Assembly: GCA_963725655.1 (NCBI GenBank)
Contig: CAVRYY010000001.1
Span: forward strand, 2,418,001-2,482,000
Direction of reading: 5' to 3'
DNA: 64,000 nt
From: CAVRXT01 sp963725655
Lineage (GTDB): Bacteria > Acidobacteriota > Terriglobia > Acidiferrales > UBA7541
Shown here: positions 54,348 through 63,225 of the stretch, in pieces
How positions within the stretch are numbered: the stretch's first letter is position 1
Layout: each line of letters starts with the position of its first letter
Notes under the pieces: generated by a model
Database searches by the model: none
What the model saw: only the letters and a program-made list of their open reading frames with translations
What the model was told of the DNA's origin: nothing
Translations under genes and position numbers: made by a program

Positions 54348-55012
54348 TCAAGTCATCGCTCCGTATATTCTGCATCCGGCGTCGTACAGAAATCGCCCGC
54401 CCACCGCCCGCAGTGTCTGCGGAATCCGCCACGGCGGATAGTAATGAAACAATATTTTCGATTCCACCACATTGAATCCGGCTTCCGAAAACAGGTTCCC
54501 GCGGACATCGGACTCCATGAATACAAGTGATGCTCGCGATTATCCGCCGTGTATTTAGTCCTCGCCGATTCGCACGGAAACACAAACACCGCCATCCCGC
54601 CCACCGCCAGCTTGGGCAAGAGGTCCGTCAGTTCGCGCAGCGGTTCGCGGCAATGTTCCAGCGCGTGATTCGAAATAATCAAGTCGGCCCATCCGTCCTC
54701 AATTTCACCCGCCGACCCAACCGTGCGCACGCCGTTGCGCCCCGCTTCGGCCCGAGCCGCAGGGTTGATCTCGATCCCAATTTTTTCGCGGCACCAAATA
54801 TTGGCCAGCAGGAATCCCCCGCCGCAGCCAAAATCAATCACCTTCATGTCGCCACGAACGTATCGCCCAAACTTGGAAAAATCCGCCCAGCCCCGGAACC
54901 GCCCAGTCTTCGACTGCTGCGCGAAATACTTCGCGTCATAATGGCAGGGCGCTTCGGCCTTAAGCCGTCCGCTATCCTGGGAAGGAACCAACGAGCCTTT
55001 CGTCGCGTTCAT
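54348..55012 (-). pseudogene. SAM-dependent methyltransferase, frameshifted near the C-terminus
   Basis: The N-terminal part is intact: KVIDFGCGGGFLLANIWCRE is the SAM loop and DLIISNHALEHCREPL gives motif IV. The frame continues normally to SWSPMSAG at about 54500, then shifts to unrelated residues and stops at 54353. In another frame the expected continuation NLFSEAGFNVVESKILFHYY, PPWRIPQTLRAVGG and YDAGCRIYGAMT ends with a stop at 54348. A single missing base near 54497-54500 (GCGGGAACC) accounts for it. It could be a real mutation or a sequencing error. Confidence 0.85.
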
Positions 55013-55105
55013 GCGCGTTTGTACATCGTAAACCCGCAGAAGTTATAAGGAATCGTCACTCGCACACGGTGTAAAATGGTGGCGTGATCGGTCTTCGCTA
55101 GCGCG

Positions 55106-55414
55106 ATGGCTGCAAGGTTCTCGATGGCGTCTGCTCCCGGCAATGAAAAGAACCACGCTCATGAGTTGATCGAGCGCTTGGCCCCGAGCCAAGTTTCCGC
55201 CGTGGTCGGTCTGCTCGAAGCCATGCTCGACCCCATCTCCCGCGCCATCTCTGATGCTCCCGTCGATGATGAGTCGGAAACCGACCAGTAACGCCGCGCT
55301 GTCGCCGAATCGAAGGACTGGTTCGAACGCCGCAACGGCCAAGGGATTTCCCACGAGGATGCACTCGCCGATTTCGGCCTCTCCGCGAAGAACTTAAGGA
55401 AACGAAAAGAGTAG
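55106..55414 (+). pseudogene. Antitoxin-like gene with internal stop, partner of RelE toxin
   Basis: A frame of 102 codons is broken by TAA at 55289-55291. The first part, about 60 residues, has HELIERLAPSQVSAVVGLLE and LDPISRAISDAPVDDES; after the stop the same frame reads RRAVAESKDWFERRNGQG and ISHEDALADFGLSAKNLRK and ends at 55414. Both parts match the usual small antitoxin that precedes RelE toxins in Acidobacteriota. GAA to TAA is a likely cause. Two bases separate it from the toxin start. Confidence 0.75.
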
Positions 55415-55416
55415 GC

Positions 55417-55665
55417 GTGCGAAAGATCGCGTGGTCTGAAGGCGCTCGCACCGACGGTCGGCGCGCGGATCGCGATACTGCCATGCGCATCCTCACAGCG
55501 CTCCATCGCTTTGCGGAGACCGGCGAGGGTGATATCAAGAAGATCAAGGGAAAACCCGGCGACCTGCGCCTGCGCGTCGGCGACTACCACATCCGCTTCA
55601 CCGAGGATGCCGACGACACCTTACGCATTCATTCCGTCCTCCATCGCAAGGACGCTTACCGCTGA
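55417..55665 (+). CDS. RelE/ParE superfamily toxin
   Basis: An 82-residue ribosome-dependent-RNase-type toxin of the RelE/ParE fold. The C-terminal half has the hallmarks LRLRVGDYHIRFTEDADD and VLHRKDAYR; the N-terminal part RILTALHRFAETGEGDIKK is typical. The start is GTG at 55417. It is intact, although its antitoxin gene carries an internal stop. Target and toxicity are not shown by sequence. Confidence 0.85.
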   Translation: MRKIAWSEGARTDGRRADRDTAMRILTALHRFAETGEGDIKKIKGKPGDLRLRVGDYHIRFTEDADDTLRIHSVLHRKDAYR

Positions 55666-55746
55666 CCCGCGGTCCGCTACCCACAGGTCACTTGCGCCAC
55701 GCAGTCACCGCAATATATGCTTGGGATGCTGCGAGGAGAAATCTCC

Positions 55747-55935
55747 ATGCAAGTCCGGCCAGTTCCTCAATGTGCGAAAAGAATGGCCGTTCTGCTCTGC
55801 GTGGTGGTGGCCATCGACGCCGCAGCAGCCCTATTCATCGCCAAGCCGCAAGTTTGGTGCTTGCTTATTCCCACGCTGATCTCGATCTTTACTCCCGCCG
55901 CTATTCTCTCGCGCAGCGTCCCCCCGAAAAGCTGA
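55747..55935 (+). CDS. Small membrane protein of unknown function
   Basis: A 62-residue protein with two hydrophobic segments (MAVLLCVVVAIDAAAALFI and WCLLIPTLISIFTPAAIL). GAGGAGAAATCTCC before the ATG at 55747 is a good ribosome binding site. There is no recognised family, and it could be a chance frame. Confidence 0.4.
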   Translation: MQVRPVPQCAKRMAVLLCVVVAIDAAAALFIAKPQVWCLLIPTLISIFTPAAILSRSVPPKS

Positions 55936-56155
55936 ACCACCCACGCTTCCCGAATCCACTCCGGGCAGTCACGCTTGACGGTCACGCGCCCGGCCACCTC
56001 GTCACGCTCGTAGTCCATCGCACAACTCCGGGACTTCTCGCCCTGAGGGCGTCGCAATCGGATGGTTTTGAGCGGATTGGCGTTGGGGGCGGAGCGGCGT
56101 TTTGAGCTTAGTGACCGTAGGGTCCGGTGGGAGTGAGTTCGGCTTACTTAGCTAC

Positions 56156-57637
56156 CTAAGCGCCTTCCAAAGTCGCGATGCGCTTATTCAGCTCGAAGAT
56201 ATGCACGTAAAGCTCCTCAATTTTTTCCAGCAATATGTCGGCTCGCGAAAACAACTCCAGACGCTCGCCCACCCGAGGCAATCGATGATGCTGCCGGGCA
56301 TACGCCTCCGTATCCCCGAGCGACCACAATTCATAGTCCGAAGCCCCGGAATTCGCCTTGGCTATTTCAATTTTCCCGGTCGCCCACTTTTCGAAAACAT
56401 AATCGGGATTCCTGAACGCCGCGCCGTTCAGATAGATTCCCGCCGCCACGTTGATCGTACCCGCTCCCTTGTTGCCCCCGGCCGGCGCGCCCACTTCCAG
56501 CCCGCCACCGATCGCCGCGCCTGACGATATTCGAACCACATTACTCCACTGCCCGGTCAACGTTTGGCTGAAATCCTGCACGTTGTCCGGAGTGCTGCCG
56601 CCCAGTGTTGCCGCGATGGTTCCGTTCGCAACGTTGATCAGCCGCAGGAATACCGAACAGAACGTCGAGGTGCTATGAACCACCTCCGTAACCGTCCGCC
56701 CGATGCCGCACCATACCGTGATCCCATCCAACACCAGCGCGTCTCCCGCCCAGGTGACAAATGCGGCTTGGGTACCCGACGTCAGGTCGTCCCACATTTC
56801 CCCGCCGTACAGCGTTAATCGCGCGTCGGTCGCTGTTCCTAAAATAAACTGCCAGCTGCCGGCCGCGCTTTCTTCAAAGTGATTCCCGAATCCGTGGATG
56901 TACGAATTGCCAGACACCGCGATGCCCACCGCCCCGCTTACCTGAGGCTCGATGTCACATCCGATCAGCGTAACCTCGGCGGCGCTGCCAGTGACGCTGA
57001 TGCCCGCAATCGTGTTTTGCGAGATTTCGCATTGAATGATCCGCACCGGGATGGAATTCGCCGGAATCAGCACTCCCACTCCATTCGTGTAAATTCCCAT
57101 GTGGCTGAACGTTAAATCATAGCCAACCACGCCGTCCCCAAGCCCTGTGTTGATGCCCACGCCGAAGCCGGTGATGAACACACCCTCAATCGACGCTTGA
57201 TCCGTCAAGCGGCTGCTGCCAATCAGCACGGCGGTCGTCGCCGTGGCCGCGCCGGGCCCGGTCAATTGCAGATTCTTCAGCAACGACGCGGGAATGTGCT
57301 GGTCGCCCCAGTTGCAAGTAATGGCCGTGCCCGTCGTGGGCGTCCACCTCAAACAGGTGGCCGCACCCGCGCCTTCGATGGTCACAATCTTGTTGTTCGT
57401 TCCGAAGTCGATCGCAGAAGTCCACGCATACGCTGAACCGTCCGCCTTCGGCGCCACGTAAATCGTTCCGCCAGTGACCGGCAGACTGTTATACGCGGCC
57501 TGAATCCATGCGCCCACATCCGCCCCAGCCCATCCCATCGTGTTGTTTTGATCCACCTGCGCAAAGATTCGTTCCGCGGCGAACGAGATCGCCGAAGAGG
57601 CCGCAGCTCCGATAAACGTCCGCCGACTCCAGGTCAT
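56156..57637 (-). CDS. Tat-exported right-handed beta-helix protein
   Basis: A 493-residue protein. A twin-arginine signal (SRRTFIGAAASSAIS) ends near residue 27. The main body is a right-handed parallel beta-helix, as in pectate lyases or phage tailspikes, with Gly/Asn/Thr-rich turns (VLIGSSRLTDQASIEGVFI, GISVTGSAAEVTLIGCDIE). The C-terminal 40 residues look like a coiled tail: FSRADILLEKIEELYVHIFE then LNKRIATLEGA. Start chosen at the twin-arginine signal; the longer frame begins 16 codons upstream. Catalysis is not clear. Confidence 0.75.
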   Translation of the reverse strand: MTWSRRTFIGAAASSAISFAAERIFAQVDQNNTMGWAGADVGAWIQAAYNSLPVTGGTIYVAPKADGSAYAWTSAIDFGTNNKIVTIEGAGAATCLRWTPTTGTAITCNWGDQHIPASLLKNLQLTGPGAATATTAVLIGSSRLTDQASIEGVFITGFGVGINTGLGDGVVGYDLTFSHMGIYTNGVGVLIPANSIPVRIIQCEISQNTIAGISVTGSAAEVTLIGCDIEPQVSGAVGIAVSGNSYIHGFGNHFEESAAGSWQFILGTATDARLTLYGGEMWDDLTSGTQAAFVTWAGDALVLDGITVWCGIGRTVTEVVHSTSTFCSVFLRLINVANGTIAATLGGSTPDNVQDFSQTLTGQWSNVVRISSGAAIGGGLEVGAPAGGNKGAGTINVAAGIYLNGAAFRNPDYVFEKWATGKIEIAKANSGASDYELWSLGDTEAYARQHHRLPRVGERLELFSRADILLEKIEELYVHIFELNKRIATLEGA

Positions 57638-58113
57638 GCTAAGAGTTATCCATTTCGCGACGATTCCTAGCCGATTTCTTGCCAATGAATCGCCACAAGC
57701 GATTCGCTATCCATAGCCGCTCGCCAGCAAATATGACTGCCGGCGGCCGCCGTCAACCTCGGGAGGAATCAGAGCCAAGCCCGGAGGGGAGTTCCAGGCG
57801 TTAAGCCGGCCACAGCGCGGATCCCCGAACACATTCCCATTGAGCCGTCGGAATTGTCCGGTGCGAATAGCCCAACCGGTTCAAATGGGTGGTACAAAAG
57901 TACTGGCCGCAAATCCGTACTCTTTGTGGAAGAACCGCGCACGGAGGGCCATCCCCGAATCGACCGGTGCGTCACCTCAGGACAAAAAATGGAAGCCGCT
58001 CCTGGCGCCGCATTGCACGATTTAATTAGTCGATCGTGTATGGAGAACCAAACACCACTGACGATAGCAGGTTGGGGAATCAGCGCAATTCGTAGAAATA
58101 CATAGAAAAGTGG
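57638..58113. other. Intergenic region without a recognised gene
   Basis: About 475 bases between the beta-helix gene and tRNA-Thr. Short open frames exist on both strands with no recognisable product. The promoter for the beta-helix gene should lie at the left end. Confidence 0.5.
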
Positions 58114-58186
58114 AGCCGAGGAGGAGAGTTGAACTCCTGACCTGCCGATTACGAATCGGCTGCTCTACCAACTGAGCTACCTCGGC
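58114..58186 (-). tRNA. tRNA-Thr (anticodon CGT)
   Basis: On the minus strand the 73-base sequence folds into a full cloverleaf: acceptor GCCGAGG paired with CCTCGGC, D arm GCTC-AGTTGGTA-GAGC, anticodon arm GCCGA-TTCGTAA-TCGGC with anticodon CGT, variable loop AGGTC, T arm AGGAG-TTCAACT-CTCCT, and discriminator T. CCA is not encoded. The anticodon reads ACG. Confidence 0.97.
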
Positions 58187-58556
58187 CCGATGGGGAACCA
58201 GCAAGGCTGCCGGGTGCGCTGTCGCGTGCCCACGCTTCCCTGCCCGCGGTCACCGCGTTAATCGGCGATCACGATCGATATTTCAAAATTCTACCATGAA
58301 GGCTAAGTCTCCGCGAGGCAGCTCCGGGTCGCAGTGTCGAAGTTCGACACGACTCCCCGAGCCGATTCCCCCCGAAGTCTACTCATCAGGCACCACAGCG
58401 CACAGTACTGGTGTCTAATTCCGCCCGGCTTTGTTGGGCTTGGCCGCGCAGGTGGTAATCCGCAATTCCCTTGACATCGCCCCGCCCTGCGAATCTAATG
58501 CACCCGCTGGCGATCCAATTCCCCGCCAACAACAAGCTCAATTTCTGGAGACGCCT
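58187..58556. other. Intergenic region between tRNA-Thr and first DUF4440 gene
   Basis: About 370 bases with the tRNA promoter and leader of the following gene. No gene was recognised. Confidence 0.5.
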
Positions 58557-58994
58557 ATGAAGAAAATGTGGATATGGTCATTGTTCATTCTGCTCTCAGC
58601 GGTCAGCCTCGGATGGTCCCAGACCGGCAGCGCCGAAAAAGCTGTCGCCGCTCAGGAACAGCTTTGGCTTCAGTCACAAAAGGCAAATAATCCGGACCAG
58701 GTCGCCCCGCTCCTTTCCGACAAAATCGTGATTACCTTGTCTGACGGCACCGTCCACGACAAGGCCGATACCCTGGCGACCGCCAAGAAAACCAAATATG
58801 ACAGCGTCAGCTACACCGGCGTGAAGGTAACCGTGTTTGGCAATGCGGCCATCGCCACCGGAGGCTTCGACGGCAAGGGCACCGATGAAAACGGAAAGGC
58901 TTTTGACGTTCATGAGCGCTGGACCGACACTTGGGTGATGACCGGCGGCAAATGGCTGTGCGTGGCCAGTGCCGATGTCCCCGCAAAGAAGTAA
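58557..58994 (+). CDS. Secreted DUF4440/SnoaL-like protein, copy 1
   Basis: A 145-residue protein with a signal peptide (residues 1-21, ending GWSQT) and an NTF2-like fold: KAVAAQEQLWLQSQKANNPD, VAPLLSDKIVITLSDGTVHD, KVTVFGNAAIATGGFDGKGT and HERWTDTWVMTGGKWLCVAS. These are the DUF4440 marks. TCTGGAGACGCCT before the ATG decides the start. A close paralogue is next to it (59366-59869). Function unknown. Confidence 0.85.
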   Translation: MKKMWIWSLFILLSAVSLGWSQTGSAEKAVAAQEQLWLQSQKANNPDQVAPLLSDKIVITLSDGTVHDKADTLATAKKTKYDSVSYTGVKVTVFGNAAIATGGFDGKGTDENGKAFDVHERWTDTWVMTGGKWLCVASADVPAKK

Positions 58995-59016
58995 CCAACA
59001 GGAAGCGTGAATCGCA

Positions 59017-59043
59017 GTGGCCGCCGCACATGGTGGCGGCCAC
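59017..59043 (+). terminator. Hairpin after DUF4440 copy 1
   Basis: GTGGCCGCC and GGCGGCCAC form a nine-base stem with a nine-base loop 22 bases after the stop. There is no T-run, so it may be a factor-dependent stop or mRNA-stabilising hairpin. Confidence 0.4.
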
Positions 59044-59061
59044 CAAGCGTCCAAAAACCAC

Positions 59062-59150
59062 GATCATCCGCGCCCGTCAGCCCCGCCAATTCCCTCGCGA
59101 TCGTTCCCACGAATCGCGTGGCATCTCCAAATAGCATCAGCGGGTAATCC
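59062..59150 (-). pseudogene. 3' stump of a pntB gene
   Basis: On the minus strand this encodes LMLFGDATRFVGTIARELAG followed by TGADD, matching the C-terminus of the PntB protein at 59923-61329 (LMLFGDAKQFVGSIVRELAG). It lies convergent with DUF4440 copy 1, exactly as pntB is with copy 2, so it marks an old tandem duplication. Beyond it the coding similarity fades. Confidence 0.8.
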
Positions 59151-59365
59151 AAGCGTCCAGAGATCTCCTCCGTTTCGACGCGGAGCCGTTCCGCAACAGG
59201 ATCCTTCTCGATCCCGATCCACTCGCCCGCAGCCAACGAACTCATGCAACTTGTCGATATTTGCTCACATCGTATGGCCGTGGAAATCCAATCTACTGGC
59301 GGGCGAATCGAATTCCCCGGCAAGGTTTACCACGCGCTCAGCGAATTAAAGTTCAGGAGGCGGCC

Positions 59366-59869
59366 ATGAAGAAAACCTGGATAGCGTGCCTGCTCGCCAT
59401 GATCTCAGTGATCTCACTGATTTCAGGAGTCAGCACCGCATCGGCCCAGACCCGGAGCGCCCGCGGCCCCAGTGCCACCAGGGCCGCTGGCACCGCTACC
59501 ACCGCTAAAAAAGCGGTGGCGGCTCGCGAAGAGCAGTGGCTCCAATCCCACAAGACCAACAATCCCGATCTCGTCGCCCCGCTCCTGGGCAAGAGCATCG
59601 TAGTCACCTCATCGGATGGACGCGTGCATGACAAAGCCGAGATGCTCGCAATTGCCAAGAAAACCAGGTACGACGCCGTCGACTACTCCGATCTGAAGGT
59701 CAGCGTATTCGGCAATACCGCCATCGCCACAGGAGGGTTCGACGCGAGGGGCACCGATGAGGCGGGAAAACCTTTCGAAGCGCACGAGCGCTGGACCGAC
59801 ACCTGGCTAAGGATGCCCAGCGGTAAATGGCTCTGTGTGGCGAGCTCCGGAACCCCAATCAAGAAGTGA
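59366..59869 (+). CDS. Secreted DUF4440/SnoaL-like protein, copy 2
   Basis: A 167-residue paralogue of the previous gene, with a signal peptide (ending TASAQ), an Ala/Ser/Thr-rich lead, and the NTF2-like core AVAAREEQWLQSHKTNNPDL, VTSSDGRVHDKAEMLAIAKK and HERWTDTWLRMPSGKWLCVA. CAGGAGGCGGCC before the ATG is a strong ribosome binding site. The leaders of both copies share AATTCCCCG and neighbouring bases, showing that the duplication included upstream DNA. Confidence 0.85.
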   Translation: MKKTWIACLLAMISVISLISGVSTASAQTRSARGPSATRAAGTATTAKKAVAAREEQWLQSHKTNNPDLVAPLLGKSIVVTSSDGRVHDKAEMLAIAKKTRYDAVDYSDLKVSVFGNTAIATGGFDARGTDEAGKPFEAHERWTDTWLRMPSGKWLCVASSGTPIKK

Positions 59870-59922
59870 ATCGTGCCCGGCGAAAACTCGAATCTCAAAA
59901 CCCACAAACGGCCGCTGTGCCA

Positions 59923-61329
59923 CTAATGCCCGTCAGCACCAGCCAGCTCCCTCACGATCGATCCCACGAATTGCTTGGCATCTCCAAATAACATCAGCGT
60001 GTTATTCAGGTAGTAGAGCGGATTCTCGATTCCCGCAAACCCCGCCGCCATGCTCCGCTTGATCACCATCACCGTGCGAGCTTTGTCCACATCCAGAATG
60101 GGCATGCCGTAGATCGGACTACTCGGATCGGTGCGCGCCGCCGGATTGGTCACGTCGTTCGCGCCGATCACCAGCGCCACGTCGGTCTGCGGCAGGTCGC
60201 CATTAATCTCGTCCATGTCCAGCAGCTTGTCGTACGGGATGTCCGCTTCCGCCAGCAGCACGTTCATGTGCCCCGGCATGCGCCCGGCCACCGGATGAAT
60301 TCCGAATTTCACGTCCACGCCGCGCTTGGTCAAGGCATCGTACAGTTCCCGAACTTTATGCTGCGCCTGCGCCACCGCCATGCCATATCCCGGGACGATC
60401 ACCACGCGGCTGGCCAGCGCCAGAATCGCCGCAGCCTCTTCCGCCGTGGCGCTGCGCACCGGCTTCGCTTCCTGCGCGCCCGCTCCCGCCGCCCCGGCCT
60501 GCTGCTGGCCGAACGCGCCAAAGAGCACATTCGAAAACGATCGGTTCATCGCCTTCGACATGTTCACCGACAGAATCAATCCCGACGCGCCATCCAGCGC
60601 TCCCGCAATGATCAGCAGCTTGCTGTTCAAGACAAATCCCATCGCCGCGGCCGAAAGCCCGGCGTAGGAATTCAGCAGCGAGATCACCGTCGGCATGTCC
60701 GCCCCGCCGATGGGAATAATCATCAGCACCCCGAAGATCAGCGGGATCGCCACGATCGCCGGAAACAAATAAATCTTCTCGGGGTGCGCAACCAACATCA
60801 CCGCGACCACCACCGCTACGCCAAGCAATCCCAGGTTCACAAAATTCTGCCCTTTGAACGTGATCGGCCGCTGCGGCAGCACTTCCTGCAGTTTTCCCGC
60901 CGCCATCAAGCTTCCGGTGAACGTCAGCGAACCTAGAATCACTTCCATCGCCAGCACGCCCATCACGAATCGCGGCACCGCTGGCGCGCGCAGGTAAAAC
61001 TCCGCCGTGCCCACCAGCGTCACGCACAACGCCCCAAACGCGTGGCTCAACGCGGTCCGCTGCGGCACCGCGGTCATCGCCACCTCGCCCAGCGGCACGC
61101 CGATAATCGTTCCCAGCACCAGCGCGATCGCAATCCACTTGTATTCCACAATCCCGTGGTGCAGCAGCGTCCCCACAATCGCCAGCAGCATTCCGGTTTC
61201 GCCGGCAAACACTCCCCGCCGCGCCGTCGCCGGCTTGCTCAGCCACATCAGCGACAAAATAAACAGCACCGTAGCCACCAGATAGGTGGCCTCGATCAGG
61301 TTGTCGGAAACGAGGAAGTGGTCCATCAC
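59923..61329 (-). CDS. pntB: NAD(P) transhydrogenase subunit beta
   Basis: Forms the NADP-binding and part of the proton channel of the membrane transhydrogenase. The 468-residue protein has about nine hydrophobic segments in residues 5-260, then the NADP domain with VIVPGYGMAVAQAQHKVREL, HPVAGRMPGHMNVLLAEA, and VIGANDVTNPAAR. The start overlaps the pntA2 stop by four bases. Its C-terminus is duplicated as a stump at 59062-59150. Confidence 0.96.
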   Translation of the reverse strand: MMDHFLVSDNLIEATYLVATVLFILSLMWLSKPATARRGVFAGETGMLLAIVGTLLHHGIVEYKWIAIALVLGTIIGVPLGEVAMTAVPQRTALSHAFGALCVTLVGTAEFYLRAPAVPRFVMGVLAMEVILGSLTFTGSLMAAGKLQEVLPQRPITFKGQNFVNLGLLGVAVVVAVMLVAHPEKIYLFPAIVAIPLIFGVLMIIPIGGADMPTVISLLNSYAGLSAAAMGFVLNSKLLIIAGALDGASGLILSVNMSKAMNRSFSNVLFGAFGQQQAGAAGAGAQEAKPVRSATAEEAAAILALASRVVIVPGYGMAVAQAQHKVRELYDALTKRGVDVKFGIHPVAGRMPGHMNVLLAEADIPYDKLLDMDEINGDLPQTDVALVIGANDVTNPAARTDPSSPIYGMPILDVDKARTVMVIKRSMAAGFAGIENPLYYLNNTLMLFGDAKQFVGSIVRELAGADGH

Positions 61330-61628
61330 TTTTTGGGCCCGCTGGGCTTGAACATCTTCAACATCCGATCGGTGATCAGGAATCCGCCCACGATATTGCT
61401 CGTCGCGGCGACGATCGCGATCGTGCCCAGGATTTTTGCCAGTAGCGGATGCGTGGCGTGGTATTCGCCGGTCAGGATGATCGCGCCCACCACCGCGATC
61501 GCGTCGAGCGCGTTGGTCAGCGACATCAGCGGCGTGTGCAGCAGCGGTGAAACTCGGCGAATCACTTCAAATCCAATAAACGCCGCCAGCATGAACACGT
61601 ACAGACTGGTGAGCAGGTCCATCTGCAT
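61326..61628 (-). CDS. NAD(P) transhydrogenase subunit alpha part 2
   Basis: A 100-residue membrane part of the alpha chain, with three helices (LLTSLYVFMLAAFIGFEVI, ALDAIAVVGAIILTG, GTIAIVAATSNIVGGFLIT). In this split form it is encoded separately from the NAD-binding part. Start at 61628 lies two bases after the pntA1 stop, and the gene overlaps pntB by ATGA. The longer frame is antisense to pntA1 and was rejected. Confidence 0.93.
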   Translation of the reverse strand: MQMDLLTSLYVFMLAAFIGFEVIRRVSPLLHTPLMSLTNALDAIAVVGAIILTGEYHATHPLLAKILGTIAIVAATSNIVGGFLITDRMLKMFKPSGPKK

Positions 61629-61630
61629 GG

Positions 61631-62821
61631 CTACGCCACCCCCTTCGGGACGGGCGCTGCGGCCAGCGCGGGCATTTTGAAAAACTCCCGAACCCGCGGA
61701 TTCACCACTTCTCCGCCGTTGGTCAGCAAAGTTTCCCGAGTAATTTCGTCTTGCATATCCAATTGCAACTTTCCGTCCTTTACCAGGTGCAGCAGAAACG
61801 CGCTGATGTTCCGCGCGTACATCTGGCTGGCGTGATACGGCACCGTCGACGCCAAATTCAGCGAGCCCAGAATCGTTACCCCGTGCTCCACCACGATCCC
61901 GCCCGGCTGGGTCAGTTCGCAATTCCCTCCTCGTTCCGCCGCCAGATCCACGATCACCGATCCCGGAGCCATTCCCGCCACCATTTCCTTGGTGATCAAA
62001 ATCGGCGATTTCTTTCCGGGAATCACCGCCGCCGAAATTACTACGTCGTTCTCCGCCACCACTTTGGTAAACAGCTCGCGCTGTCTCCGGTAAAAATTCT
62101 CGTCCTGATCCGTGGCGTAGCCGCGCGCGTCCTGCGCATCCTTCGCCTCCAGCGGAAGCTCCACAAATCTTCCCCCCAGGCTCTGCACTTGTTCTTTGGT
62201 GGCTTGCCGCGTGTCATACGCCGACGTCACCGCGCCCAGCCGCCGGGCCGTGGCGATCGCCTGCAATCCCGCCACTCCCGCCCCGATGACGAAAACTCTT
62301 CCCGGCGTGATCGTCCCCGCCGCGGTCGTCAGCATCGGGAAAATTCGCGGCAAGGTGTCGGCCGCCAGAATTACCGCCTTGTAGCCGCAAATCGTTCCCA
62401 TTGACGACAGCGCATCCATGCCCTGCGCCCGCGTCGTTCGCGGAATCAGCTCCACCGAAAATGACGTAACGCCTCGCTCAGCAATGTCTTGGACCGTCTC
62501 GAAGGACCCGAGCGGCCGCAGGAACCCGATCAAAACTTGCCCCGAGCGCAGCAGCGGCAGATCCTCTTTTCCGGTGCGGTCGTTCGATCCATAGCACAAG
62601 ACCTGCAGCACCACGTCGGCCCCGCTGAAAACATCAGCTCGTTTGGCGACGATCTTCGCGCCTTTCGCGGCGTACTCCGCGTCGGGATACCCCGCCGAAA
62701 AGCCTGCTCCCGCCTCGATCAGCACTTCCATGCCTGCCTTCACCAAGCTGGGAATCGCGGACGCCGATAAAGCTACTCGGCGCTCTCCTGGGAACGTTTC
62801 TTTTGGCACCCCGATGATCAT
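61631..62821 (-). CDS. pntA: NAD(P) transhydrogenase subunit alpha part 1
   Basis: The NAD-binding part of the alpha chain, coupling hydride transfer from NADH to NADP+ with proton movement. The 396-residue protein has IIGVPKETFPGERRVALS at the start, the Rossmann loop VFVIGAGVAGLQAIATARRL, and AYDTRQATKEQV. The start at 62821 is set by GGGAGGG six bases before the ATG. It is the first gene of pntA1-pntA2-pntB. Confidence 0.96.
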   Translation of the reverse strand: MIIGVPKETFPGERRVALSASAIPSLVKAGMEVLIEAGAGFSAGYPDAEYAAKGAKIVAKRADVFSGADVVLQVLCYGSNDRTGKEDLPLLRSGQVLIGFLRPLGSFETVQDIAERGVTSFSVELIPRTTRAQGMDALSSMGTICGYKAVILAADTLPRIFPMLTTAAGTITPGRVFVIGAGVAGLQAIATARRLGAVTSAYDTRQATKEQVQSLGGRFVELPLEAKDAQDARGYATDQDENFYRRQRELFTKVVAENDVVISAAVIPGKKSPILITKEMVAGMAPGSVIVDLAAERGGNCELTQPGGIVVEHGVTILGSLNLASTVPYHASQMYARNISAFLLHLVKDGKLQLDMQDEITRETLLTNGGEVVNPRVREFFKMPALAAAPVPKGVA

Positions 62822-63225
62822 CCAGTTCCCTCCCTGCGTGAAGAAGCCACTGCATTTGCCGCTCTTTGACAATACCACCGTTTGCGCGGCGCGCCACCCG
62901 CTGCCCCGCCCCTTAAATTACACAACACGATCCCTTCAACTCCTCCCCGCCCAATGCTACCCACGCCAAGAAGGCAAGGACCTCAACCTGAGAACGATCG
63001 ACTCGACGCGGGCTGCAATAGCTTCCTACCACCACATGAGCACAACATCGAAGCCTCCGTTCTGGAAAGGACTGATTCTAAATAGCCTACCAGCGCCGCA
63101 ATCGTCATTTCGAATCGCAACACGTGTAGAGATTAGGTTTTTGAAGTCACTGATTCTAAATAATATACAAAATCCGAATCGCACCAAAATTAGGGTTATC
63201 GATGAACGTTAAACCCCTGCGAACG
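62822..63225. other. Intergenic region upstream of pntA, with direct repeats
   Basis: About 400 bases without a recognised gene. CTGATTCTAAATA occurs at 63072-63084 and again at 63150-63162, 78 bases apart. The second copy of a 23-base dispersed repeat is at 63111-63133. The pntA promoter is likely in the left part. Confidence 0.55.
63111..63133 (+). repeat. Dispersed 23-base intergenic repeat, copy 2
   Basis: CGAATCGCAACACGTGTAG followed by AGAT; matches 18065-18087 at 21 of 23 positions. Confidence 0.45.
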
